This document shows positions 1 to 6,634 of a stretch of DNA of 7,507 nt, piece after piece. Below the pieces are notes generated by a model. That model worked only from the letters and a program-made list of their open reading frames with translations, did not search any database and was not told the origin of the DNA. Every line of letters starts with the position of its first letter. Within the stretch, counting starts at the first letter, position 1. This stretch comes from Pseudomonadota bacterium (GTDB lineage: Bacteria; Pseudomonadota; Gammaproteobacteria; UBA1113): NCBI GenBank assembly GCA_021782065.1, contig JAJXVQ010000055.1, forward strand, positions 1-7,507. The letters are read 5' to 3'. Position numbers and translations under genes: made by a program.

Positions 1-2
1 AA

Positions 3-800
3 ATGAGGGTTATTTGTAGGTATCTGACGGGCATAATGCTCTTGTTGGCTGTGGCTGGATGTATATCCCAAAATAGTGACGATCCTACGACCGACAATGG
101 GGTGCCCCTGAGTGCTTTGAGCTATAATCCGAAGGCAGCGGCCATTAATGCCGAATTGGGGGTAGGCTATCTGCAACAAGGCGACATAGAGCGGGCTAAA
201 ATGAAATTGTTGATGGCGCAAAAGCAAGACCCGGACTCTAGCGTAGTGGCGGCCAGTATAGCCTATTATTACGACAAGATTGGCAACCCTAAAGAAGCGG
301 AACGTTATTATAAACGCGCGTATTCTCTCGCAACCGAAAAGGGTGATGCGGCCAATAATTATGGTGTTTTCTTGTGTAAGCAGAAAAAATATACCGCCGC
401 GTATAATTATTTTCAAAAAGCCATTGATGATCCCAATTATGTGAGTACGGCGCAGACCTATGAAAATTTAGGCTTGTGTCATTGGGAACAAAACGATACC
501 GTGGTGGCTAAGAATTATTTTTTAAAGGCATTGCGCATCGATCCTAAATTAGCCACTTCGCTGCTGCAAATGGCGCAGATTGGCGTTAATGCCAAAGATT
601 GGGCGGCAGCAGAAAATTATTTAATGCAATATACGGCAACAGGAGAACAATCACCGGATGCGATGTGGCTGGGAATTCAAACTGCACAAGCATTGGGAGA
701 TGAAGAAAAAGCAATGAATTTAGCAAAACGATTGAAGATATTCTATCCAAACTCGGTACAATACCGTCAATATTTAGCAACAACACGAGGTATGGCATGA
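3..800 (+). CDS. pilF: PilF/PilW, type IV pilus biogenesis TPR lipoprotein
   Basis: In studied relatives this is the outer-membrane pilotin lipoprotein that helps the secretin PilQ localise and multimerise during type IV pilus assembly. The 265-residue product begins with a short basic n-region and a hydrophobic stretch ending in a lipobox (VAGC, Cys20), so it should be lipidated and cleaved there. Residues from about 45 to 260 are tandem tetratricopeptide repeats; recognisable units are near 45-78, 79-112, 113-147 and 152-185, with typical features such as 'NYGVFLCKQKKYTAAYNYFQKA' split over the third repeat. The length fits the family (about 250). The start is the ATG at base 3; its ribosome binding site would lie before the window, so the start cannot be checked. 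The next in-frame ATG (36) would leave no basic n-region. The stop overlaps the rodZ start (ATGA), and pilF just upstream of rodZ is the standard gammaproteobacterial order. Whether the host makes pili cannot be told from here. Confidence 0.9.
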   Translation: MRVICRYLTGIMLLLAVAGCISQNSDDPTTDNGVPLSALSYNPKAAAINAELGVGYLQQGDIERAKMKLLMAQKQDPDSSVVAASIAYYYDKIGNPKEAERYYKRAYSLATEKGDAANNYGVFLCKQKKYTAAYNYFQKAIDDPNYVSTAQTYENLGLCHWEQNDTVVAKNYFLKALRIDPKLATSLLQMAQIGVNAKDWAAAENYLMQYTATGEQSPDAMWLGIQTAQALGDEEKAMNLAKRLKIFYPNSVQYRQYLATTRGMA

Positions 801-1693
801 AGGCAGACTCCCAGGAAGCATTTTCTAATCTAAGACACGATGAAGCGGCAGTCATGAGTCCGGGCGCATTATTGCGCGATAGACGTTTAGCATTGCATTT
901 AAATGAATGGGATATCGCTCGCGAAATGCGGTTGCAAACTCAATACATCTTAGATTTAGAAGCCGATAACTTCGATGCCTTTTCATCCTTAGCCTTCGTG
1001 CGCGGGTATTTGCGTGGCTATGCTAACTTGGTCGGTATTTCTGAAATCGATGTGATGCAATTATTTAATCAACTGTCCTTGCAAGAAAAAGTGGTTACTG
1101 GCGTTCCAAGATACATTACCCACGATAAAAATCGTGGTGATCGTTATTGGCGTTGGATGGGTTTGGGCGTAATCGCCTTTATTGCTATTTCTCTAGTCTT
1201 ATGGTGGCAAAATTACAATTCTAACATCAAGACTTTGAATACCTCGGTACATACAACTTTGTCGCAAGTATCTACCTTACAAAAATCCTTACAAGCAGAA
1301 AATGCACCGACACAAACACAAGCTACACCTGCTACACTCGCACTCGATCAAGTGGGCGGAGCGTTAGGGGCGAGCGCCGGTTTATTGAACAATCCAACAG
1401 TACCTGCAGGTACCGCTGCTATACAAAATACGGCGGTAGCACCAGCAGTACAAACGATTGTAGTTCCGGCAAACAATGCCAATACAGCGGTAACTGCCCC
1501 AACAACACCGGCACCTGCAAGCAATACCACCGCGGCGCCTACACCTGCGATCACAGCGAATAGTACTGCGGCTATAACTACCGCTACGCCAGCAGCGACG
1601 CACCCCACTCCAAAAAAGCATACGCAATCTGATTTAAGCAGTGCTCATGCGCCTATAGTCGATGGTCAAGCGCCGCGTTTAGGTGATAATTAA
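797..1693 (+). CDS. rodZ: RodZ, MreB-anchoring cell-shape protein lacking DUF4115
   Basis: RodZ is a bitopic inner-membrane protein that binds MreB filaments in the cytoplasm and connects them to the elongasome for rod-shape growth. Residues about 20-95 form the Xre-like helix-turn-helix domain. F67 and Y71 (in AFVRGYLRGY) line up with E. coli F60 and Y64, which contact MreB. A basic segment near 110-119 precedes one membrane helix, about 121-137. Residues 141-168 may form a short coiled coil. From about 170 to 270 the chain is Ala/Thr/Pro-rich and low in complexity, typical of the RodZ periplasmic linker. The compact C-terminal DUF4115 beta domain that normally ends the protein is absent: the ORF stops after a polar tail at residue 298, compared with 337 in E. 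coli. The ATG at 797 overlaps the pilF stop as ATGA, implying translational coupling. Met20 (base 854) is a possible alternative start, directly before the folded domain. Confidence 0.9.
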   Translation: MKADSQEAFSNLRHDEAAVMSPGALLRDRRLALHLNEWDIAREMRLQTQYILDLEADNFDAFSSLAFVRGYLRGYANLVGISEIDVMQLFNQLSLQEKVVTGVPRYITHDKNRGDRYWRWMGLGVIAFIAISLVLWWQNYNSNIKTLNTSVHTTLSQVSTLQKSLQAENAPTQTQATPATLALDQVGGALGASAGLLNNPTVPAGTAAIQNTAVAPAVQTIVVPANNANTAVTAPTTPAPASNTTAAPTPAITANSTAAITTATPAATHPTPKKHTQSDLSSAHAPIVDGQAPRLGDN

Positions 1694-1694
1694 C

Positions 1695-1772
1695 ATGAAT
1701 AAGCATTTTTCGGCGGAAAATTACGGGCAAGATGCGCCCAATATGGGCTTTTGCCGAAAAAGGGGCGAGTAG
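1695..1772 (+). CDS. possible 25-residue leader peptide before hisS
   Basis: A 25-codon ORF fills the rodZ-hisS gap. Its ATG lies one base after the rodZ stop and is preceded by a reasonable Shine-Dalgarno (TAGGTGAT, 1680-1687) at suitable spacing inside the rodZ end. Its TAG stop lies 5 bases before the hisS ATG. The peptide starts MNKHFSAENYG and ends CRKRGE; it has one His (codon 4) and one Cys and resembles no family I know. Its codons cross the inverted repeat at 1706-1761, so translating it would unfold that structure and could couple rodZ translation to hisS. It could also be a chance ORF left when the gene that normally sits here was lost. No homology supports it, so confidence is low. 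Confidence 0.3.
   Translation: MNKHFSAENYGQDAPNMGFCRKRGE
1706..1761 (+). promoter_or_regulatory. inverted repeat in the hisS leader
   Basis: A perfect 9-base inverted repeat, TTTTTCGGC at 1706-1714 and GCCGAAAAA at 1753-1761, can be extended by two G-U pairs (1715-1716 with 1751-1752). The enclosed loop has two alternative short stems: GGGC 1725-1728 with GCCC 1736-1739, or the same GCCC with GGGC 1745-1748. The right arm ends exactly where the hisS Shine-Dalgarno begins, so in mRNA the hairpin would sit against the ribosome binding site. No T-run follows the right arm, so it is not a classical rho-independent terminator. The structure is visible in the sequence; a regulatory role is inference. 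Confidence 0.4.
1761..1769 (+). promoter_or_regulatory. hisS ribosome binding site fixing the ATG start
   Basis: The purine-rich AGGGGCGAG lies 8 bases before the ATG at 1778. It supports that start over the in-frame TTG at 1751, which has no Shine-Dalgarno and would add nine residues absent from known HisS proteins. The ATG start gives MAEYIQAIRGMND, matching the E. coli beginning MAKNIQAIRGMND. Confidence 0.7.
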
Positions 1773-1777
1773 TTACC

Positions 1778-3055
1778 ATGGCGGAATATATCCAAGCAAT
1801 ACGCGGCATGAATGATGTGCTGCCCCACGACAGTCCTTTGTGGCGTCATGTTGAGCACATTATACGCCAAACGGTACATTCATTTGGTTATGATGAAATC
1901 CGCACGCCTATTTTAGAAAAGACAGAATTGTTTAAACGCAATATAGGCGAAGCGACTGATATTGTTGAAAAAGAAATGTATGTGTTTGACGATAGAAATG
2001 GAGACAGCCTGGCTTTACGCCCAGAAGGCACTGCCAGTGCGGTACGTTTAGGGTTAGAGCATGGGCTATTAACGCAAGGAGTGCAACGTTGGTGGTATAT
2101 GGGCCCTATGTATAGACATGAGAGGCCGCAAAAAGGGCGTTACCGCCAATTTTACCAATTAGGTGTAGAAGCTTTTGGCGTCATGAGTGCCGATATAGAT
2201 TTAGAAATCATTCTATTAACGGAAACACTCAGGCGTAATTTATCTTTAGAGGCACCATTGGTATTGCAAATTAATACGCTAGGAACCACAGTTGCCCGTA
2301 AGGCGCACAAAGAGAAATTGGTGGATTATTTAAATCGCTATCGTCATGAATTGGATGAAGATAGCCAACGACGTTTACACACCAATCCTCTGCGTATTTT
2401 AGACAGTAAAGATGTGCAAACGCAAAAAATTATTCATGATGCGCCTAAGCTAGGTGATTATCTAGATGATGCTGCCAAAGCACATTTCGATGCAGTTTGT
2501 GCTGGCTTAGATGCCTTAGGCATCGCGTATCAAATTAACCCCGCTTTGGTACGCGGCTTAGATTATTATACACACACCGTCTTTGAATGGATTAGCAATG
2601 AATTGGGTGCACAGGGCACCGTTTGTGCCGGTGGGCGTTATGATGGCCTGGTAGAGCAAATGGGTGGAAAGTCTGTGCCCGCTATTGGTTTTGCTTTAGG
2701 TCTAGAGCGCACATTGCTGTTATTGCAATTACAGCGACAAGAAATAAATGAACCCGCAGATATTTATGTGATCAGTACAGCAGGCGCACCGCGTTTGGCG
2801 GCGTTAGAATTGGCGCGGTGCATTCGTGCTCAGTTCAAAGAATGGCGTGTCATAACGCATTGCGGCGAAACCAGCTTTAAAAACCAATTTAAAAAGGCTG
2901 ATAAATCTGGTGCAAGATGGGCGTTAATCATCGGCGATGAAGAATGTGCTGGAAAAAGCGTAACAGTAAAATATTTACGTGATGAACATGTCCCACAGAC
3001 TAAAGTAGCCACAACAGAATTATTTACTTTTTTAGAAAAGCTTAGGAGTTCTTAA
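1778..3055 (+). CDS. hisS: HisS, histidine--tRNA ligase
   Basis: This cytosolic class II aminoacyl-tRNA synthetase joins histidine to tRNA-His using ATP. The 425-residue product nearly equals E. coli HisS (424). The N-terminal hallmark IQAIRGMND is at 5-13. Conserved blocks follow: EIRTPILEKTELFKR (40-54), LRPEGTA (80-86), motif 2 MYRHERPQKGRYRQF (111-125), histidine-specific motif A LVRGLDYY (257-264), motif B AGGRYDGLV (284-292) and motif 3 IGFALGLER (303-311). The C-terminal anticodon-binding domain runs from about 327 to 425. No key catalytic residue seems altered. It lies 84 bases after rodZ, where ispG normally intervenes, and 2 bases before yfgM. The reading is intact and unambiguous. 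Confidence 0.98.
   Translation: MAEYIQAIRGMNDVLPHDSPLWRHVEHIIRQTVHSFGYDEIRTPILEKTELFKRNIGEATDIVEKEMYVFDDRNGDSLALRPEGTASAVRLGLEHGLLTQGVQRWWYMGPMYRHERPQKGRYRQFYQLGVEAFGVMSADIDLEIILLTETLRRNLSLEAPLVLQINTLGTTVARKAHKEKLVDYLNRYRHELDEDSQRRLHTNPLRILDSKDVQTQKIIHDAPKLGDYLDDAAKAHFDAVCAGLDALGIAYQINPALVRGLDYYTHTVFEWISNELGAQGTVCAGGRYDGLVEQMGGKSVPAIGFALGLERTLLLLQLQRQEINEPADIYVISTAGAPRLAALELARCIRAQFKEWRVITHCGETSFKNQFKKADKSGARWALIIGDEECAGKSVTVKYLRDEHVPQTKVATTELFTFLEKLRSS
3043..3048 (+). promoter_or_regulatory. yfgM ribosome binding site
   Basis: TAGGAG lies within the last codons of hisS, 9 bases before the yfgM ATG at 3058. It supports that start, and with a 2-base gap between the genes it supports translation from the same message. 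Confidence 0.6.
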
Positions 3056-3057
3056 CG

Positions 3058-3699
3058 ATGGAAGAGTATTACAATGCCGATGACCAAGCGCAAGCGGTTA
3101 AAGCGTGGTTAAAAAAATACGGTATTTCTATAGCCATAGGACTAATTTTAGGCATTGCTTTATTTTATGCCCTGCAATTTTTTATGGGCAAACGGGCTGT
3201 AGCCGATCAAAAAGCAGCGGAAGCTTATATCACTTTATTGAATGTAACGGCGAGTACCAATAACCCACAAATTGCAGTTATTGCTAATGACATCGTTAAA
3301 AACCACCCTAAAACACCGTACGCGAGTATGGCACAATTTTTTGCTGCACAAGCCGCAGTCACTACAGCGCAATATGATAAGGCAGACAGTCAATTGCGGT
3401 GGGTTATCGAACACAGCAAAATAGCTTCCTTTCGTCAAATTGCGCGTATTCGTTTAGCACGCGTATTATTGCAGCAACAAAAAATAAGCGATGCTGAAAC
3501 CGTGTTAAAGAAAATAGAGGATAAAACTTATATACCATTAATTGAAACGGTAACAGGCGATATTTACTTAGCGCAAAAACAATACGATAAAGCAAAGACT
3601 GCCTATGAATCTGCACTGAATGGGGCTAATCAATTTTCTGGTTTGGCCAGCATGCTGCAAATGAAATTAAGTGATCCACAGCTAGCACCAATTAATTAA
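3058..3699 (+). CDS. yfgM: YfgM family, inner-membrane ancillary SecYEG/periplasmic chaperone partner
   Basis: YfgM in E. coli is a single-span inner-membrane protein that associates with the Sec translocon and PpiD, and passes clients to periplasmic chaperones. The 213-residue product (206 in E. coli) begins with a short cytoplasmic part, MEEYYNADDQAQAVKAWL, close to the E. coli beginning (MEIYENENDQVEAVKRFF). One membrane helix lies at about 22-42 with many small residues. A periplasmic TPR-like domain follows, including the conserved IARIRLARVLLQQQKISDAE region (about 127-147) and a C-terminal MLQMKLSD motif corresponding to E. coli MMQMKINN. Its place between hisS and bamB is the standard arrangement. 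The name rests on these matches and on context. Confidence 0.9.
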   Translation: MEEYYNADDQAQAVKAWLKKYGISIAIGLILGIALFYALQFFMGKRAVADQKAAEAYITLLNVTASTNNPQIAVIANDIVKNHPKTPYASMAQFFAAQAAVTTAQYDKADSQLRWVIEHSKIASFRQIARIRLARVLLQQQKISDAETVLKKIEDKTYIPLIETVTGDIYLAQKQYDKAKTAYESALNGANQFSGLASMLQMKLSDPQLAPIN

Positions 3700-3714
3700 A
3701 GGAGCAAGGAACAT

Positions 3715-4860
3715 ATGAATAAGAATACAATAAAAGTGATTTTAGTAGGGGCTTTACTGTTGCTAGGCTTAGCGGCTTGTAGCAGCGACAAGGACAAAGT
3801 GGCAGCCAAACCCTTGGCAACAGTACAAAATCCATCTACGCTGAAGATAGTATGGCGCGGTCATACGGGCGATGGTAATGGTAAAAGTATGGTTAACTAT
3901 GCGCCGGTATTGGCTGATGGGCAGCTGTATACGGTCAGCGAAAATGGCACTATGGTTGCTTATAATGCCCAAAATGGCCACGTAATATGGGAGAAGAAAG
4001 CAGGCACGCCTTTGAGCTCAGGACCTGTTGTGGGTGATGGCAAATTATTTGTGAGTGATAATCAGGGTGAATTGTTGGCTTTTAATGTCAGTAACGGCGC
4101 TAAGGCGTATGCAGTCACCTTGCCTAATAGAAGCTTTGCGGCACCCGCTTATAGCACTGGCAGTGTTATAGTGAAGACCATTGATGAACAAATGCTGGCT
4201 TTTCGTTCTAATGATGGTAGCCAAATCTGGAGCTATGAGGGTAATGTACCCAGCATGATTTTAGAAGGTGGTAGCTCACCTGTTATCAGCGACGGCATTG
4301 TAATTCAAGGTAGTGCTGATGGGAAAGTCACTTTAGTTACTTTAGATAAGGGCGAGTTATTATGGCAGCGTGCAGCAGTAGAGCCTACTGGTGTCTCCGA
4401 CATTTCGCGTATGGTGGATATCGATGCCAATCCGTTGATCAGTAACAATGTGATCTATGTAGGTAGCTACCAAGGTAGCTTAGTCGCTCTAGATAAATTT
4501 AAAGCAGCACCGATTTGGGAGCATCGCATCTCTACGCGCAGTGGTTTAGCCTTGTCTGCTAATGCGCTGTTTGTTACCGATACTAAAGGCCGGGTGTGGG
4601 CCTTTAACCCTGCTACAGGCAAAGTGTTGTGGCGGCAAAATAAATTATTGGGACGTACTTTAACTGCACCTGTAGTTGTAGGTGATAATATAGTTATTGC
4701 CGATAATATGGGTGATGTGCATTGGTTGAGCCAAACCGATGGTCATTTTATTGCGCGGGTACAGATGGATAAAAAAGGTATCGCCTCAAACCCGGTTGCC
4801 GATGGAAATACAGTTTTTATTATGTCCAACAACGGCACTGTGGCTGCGTATAGTTTATGA
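3715..4860 (+). CDS. bamB: BamB, outer-membrane protein assembly lipoprotein (beta-propeller)
   Basis: BamB is the beta-propeller lipoprotein of the BAM complex, which inserts beta-barrel proteins into the outer membrane; it binds the POTRA domains of BamA. The signal peptide runs to a lipobox (LAAC, Cys22). Residues about 45-381 contain repeated PQQ-like blades with the pattern L..YNAQNG..IWE, such as 80-93, 119-132, 159-174, 255-269, 294-307 and 333-348, consistent with an eight-bladed propeller. The length of 381 compares with 392 in E. coli. The BamA-contact loop residues D235 and D237 (RMVDIDANP) are kept. The second contact loop reads MILEGGSSP (181-189), where E. coli has LSLRGESAP, so Glu184 replaces the Arg. 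An AAGGAG at 3699-3704 sits 10 bases before the ATG, and the gap to yfgM is 15 bases. The ORF is intact. Confidence 0.95.
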   Translation: MNKNTIKVILVGALLLLGLAACSSDKDKVAAKPLATVQNPSTLKIVWRGHTGDGNGKSMVNYAPVLADGQLYTVSENGTMVAYNAQNGHVIWEKKAGTPLSSGPVVGDGKLFVSDNQGELLAFNVSNGAKAYAVTLPNRSFAAPAYSTGSVIVKTIDEQMLAFRSNDGSQIWSYEGNVPSMILEGGSSPVISDGIVIQGSADGKVTLVTLDKGELLWQRAAVEPTGVSDISRMVDIDANPLISNNVIYVGSYQGSLVALDKFKAAPIWEHRISTRSGLALSANALFVTDTKGRVWAFNPATGKVLWRQNKLLGRTLTAPVVVGDNIVIADNMGDVHWLSQTDGHFIARVQMDKKGIASNPVADGNTVFIMSNNGTVAAYSL

Positions 4861-5057
4861 AAAATGTTGTAGATTCTTCATTTGTGGAGAAGTAAAACCA
4901 ATTGCATTTGATTAAGCCTCTGGGCGGTGTGCTTCCCGATCCTAAAATGTTCTGAGGCTTATTTAGTAGGGGCGGTTTGTGAACCACCCATAATGAATAC
5001 ACGCAAATATTCAACCATTTTGTGTTGTTTCTTTCTTAAAAAGAGGCGAATGTTACC
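4861..5057 (+). promoter_or_regulatory. bamB-der intergenic region with two inverted repeats
   Basis: This is the longest gap inside the block (197 bases). It contains a perfect 8-base inverted repeat, TAAGCCTC (4913-4920) and GAGGCTTA (4954-4961), around a 33-base loop. A second hairpin at 4970-4989 has arms GGGCGGTT and AACCACCC around TGTG, with one C-A mismatch. The string GGGCGGT occurs at both 4922-4928 and 4970-4976. Neither stem is followed by a convincing T-run, so terminator function is weakly supported. I found no good -35/-10 pair. The der ribosome binding site (AGAGG, 5042-5046 region) lies at the 3' end, about 11 bases before its ATG. The region may be a der leader, a bamB 3' structure or a relic. 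Confidence 0.4.
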
Positions 5058-6449
5058 ATGTTACCTGTTATTGCTATTGTGGGCAGACCCAATGTGGGCA
5101 AGTCCACCTTATTTAATCGTCTCACGCGTACGCGGGATGCTTTAATTGCCGATGAACCTGGTGTGACGCGTGATCGCCAATACGGTGAAGGCTGTATAGA
5201 AGAGCAACGTTTTATTGTCATCGATACTGGAGGCATAGGTGAGGCTGCGCTGGATATTGAGCATTTAACCGAAGCACAAGCGCGCTTAGCCATGCAAGAA
5301 GCCGATATATTGTTGTTTATGGTCGATGCCAAAGCAGGTGTTACCAGTGCCGATGTGGATGTGGCTAATGAATTGCGGCGCTTGAATAAAAAAGTGCATT
5401 TGGTGGTAAATAAAGTCGATGGCAAAGTGATCGACGAAGTGGTGGCAGATTTTTATCAATTGGGTTTTAGCGATGTGCATGCCATTGCCGCCAGCCATGG
5501 ACGTGGTGTGAATGTATTATTGGAAACGGTTTTAAGCGAGTTGCCTAAGCCGGAAGAAGTGCTAGAAGAAGAGCTTAAACACAGCGGCATTAAAGTCGCT
5601 ATAGTAGGGCGACCTAATGTAGGCAAATCCACCCTGATCAATCGTTTATTGGGAGAAGAGCGCACCATCGTTTACGATATGCCTGGAACGACGCGCAGCA
5701 GCATTTATATTGCACATCAACATCACGGTGCAGAATATACCTTTATCGACACGGCGGGTGTTAGACGGCGAGCGCAAGTCACTGAAACAGTAGAAACTTT
5801 TTCGGTGATCAAAGCCTTGCAAGCCATTGAAGTTGCCGATGTGTCTATTTTGGTGCTCAATGCGCGTGAAGAAATTTCTCAACAAGATCAACGTTTATTT
5901 AATTATATTATCGATGCTGGCCGTGCTGTGGTCATTGCTGTTAATAAATGGGATGGCCTGGATACTGAAACCAAAAAAAATGTGCGCGGCGCGTTGCTAG
6001 ATTCATTTCATTTTGTAGACTATGTTAAGATTCAGTGCATCTCGGCCTTGCATGGTACAGGTGTAGGCAGCTTATATACCTATATTAAACAAGCTTATCG
6101 ATCATCTCGTATGGAATTTACCACAGGCCGTTTGACGACGATCTTGCAAGATGCAACCACGCGTCATGAACCACCTATGGTGCATGGACGACGCATTAAG
6201 TTACGTATGGCGCATGCAGGTGGCCATCAACCGCCGATCATCGTGATTCATGGCAAACAGACCGAAGCCTTGCCCGAAACCTATAAGCGTTATTTGATGC
6301 ATGTGTATCATAAAGCGCTTAAAATTATCGGCACGCCCATACGCTTACAATTTAAAACCGATAGCAATCCTTATGAAGGCAAGAAAAATGTCTTAACACC
6401 AGGTCAACAACAGAAACGAAAACGGATGATACGGCTTCATAGGAAATAA
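5058..6449 (+). CDS. der: Der (EngA), double-domain ribosome-assembly GTPase
   Basis: Der is an essential GTPase with two tandem G domains and a C-terminal KH-like domain; it acts in the cytoplasm on late 50S ribosomal subunit assembly. The 463-residue product compares with 490 in E. coli. The first G domain has G1 GRPNVGKS (9-16), G3 DTGG (56-59), G4 NKVD (118-121) and G5 near AASHGRG (144-150). A short acidic linker at 164-173 leads to the second: G1 GRPNVGKS (184-191), G3 DTAG (231-234), G4 NKWD (296-299) and G5 ISALHGTG (328-335). The KH-like domain covers about 350-440, including GRRIKLRMAHAGG and PETYKRYLM. The tail is basic. In the second G domain, the usual GTTRDS reads GTTRSS (Ser214), and the usual DAREGI..QD reads NAREEI..QD (Asn268, Glu272). 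The start MLPVIAIVGRPNVGKS fits the family. Der ends the conserved block. Confidence 0.97.
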   Translation: MLPVIAIVGRPNVGKSTLFNRLTRTRDALIADEPGVTRDRQYGEGCIEEQRFIVIDTGGIGEAALDIEHLTEAQARLAMQEADILLFMVDAKAGVTSADVDVANELRRLNKKVHLVVNKVDGKVIDEVVADFYQLGFSDVHAIAASHGRGVNVLLETVLSELPKPEEVLEEELKHSGIKVAIVGRPNVGKSTLINRLLGEERTIVYDMPGTTRSSIYIAHQHHGAEYTFIDTAGVRRRAQVTETVETFSVIKALQAIEVADVSILVLNAREEISQQDQRLFNYIIDAGRAVVIAVNKWDGLDTETKKNVRGALLDSFHFVDYVKIQCISALHGTGVGSLYTYIKQAYRSSRMEFTTGRLTTILQDATTRHEPPMVHGRRIKLRMAHAGGHQPPIIVIHGKQTEALPETYKRYLMHVYHKALKIIGTPIRLQFKTDSNPYEGKKNVLTPGQQQKRKRMIRLHRK

Positions 6450-6454
6450 GCGTC

Positions 6455-6634
6455 ATGTACAGGTATTTTATAGTAAACCCTGCAAAACAGCTCTTGTTAA
6501 TACTATTGATTGCTGTTGTTGGTGCTTGTGCAACCTATCAAGCTAAACCACTGACAATGAAGTCTGATCAATTTATAGTGCCACAATGGGCAACTGAAAA
6601 ACTGCCTACTCAAGAAGGGTTTTCTATAACCTGA
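6455..6634 (+). pseudogene. truncated lipoprotein gene (TolC-like outer-membrane factor N-terminus?) cut by IS
   Basis: This 59-codon reading frame starts 5 bases after der and has an AGGA Shine-Dalgarno (6441-6444) inside the der end, so it was probably the next gene of the operon. It encodes a lipoprotein signal: a short n-region with Arg3 and Lys11, a strongly hydrophobic core (LLLILLIAVV) and a lipobox-like VGAC with Cys25. About 34 mature residues follow, ending LPTQEGFSIT, and then a TGA that appears to come from the left end of the inserted IS982-family element. A lipidated N-terminus followed by a Pro-rich spacer resembles the beginnings of TolC-like outer-membrane efflux factors, but too little remains to be sure. 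It could be any lipoprotein. A genuine short lipoprotein ending at 6634 is possible but less likely. Confidence 0.55.

Noticed and set aside
1400..1413. Perfect 14-base palindrome GTACCTGCAGGTAC inside rodZ
   Set aside because: It falls in repetitive linker codons with no operator context, and a single short palindrome in such sequence can be chance.
1348..1627. Long open frames on the minus strand opposite the rodZ linker
   Set aside because: They mirror the Ala/Thr/Pro-rich codons of RodZ; the translations are low-complexity Ala/Val or Arg/Cys runs with no family signature.
1751..1777. Longer hisS beginning at TTG 1751
   Set aside because: It has no Shine-Dalgarno and adds residues absent from known HisS, whereas ATG 1778 has a good site and matches family N-termini.
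4927..5145. 72-codon forward ORF across the bamB-der gap and the der start
   Set aside because: It overlaps the der P-loop region out of frame, has no ribosome binding site and a Cys/Leu-rich composition typical of a shadow frame.
5036..5425. 129-codon minus-strand ORF opposite der
   Set aside because: It is antisense to the conserved first G domain of Der, and its Ser/Ala-rich translation is a shadow of that domain's codons.
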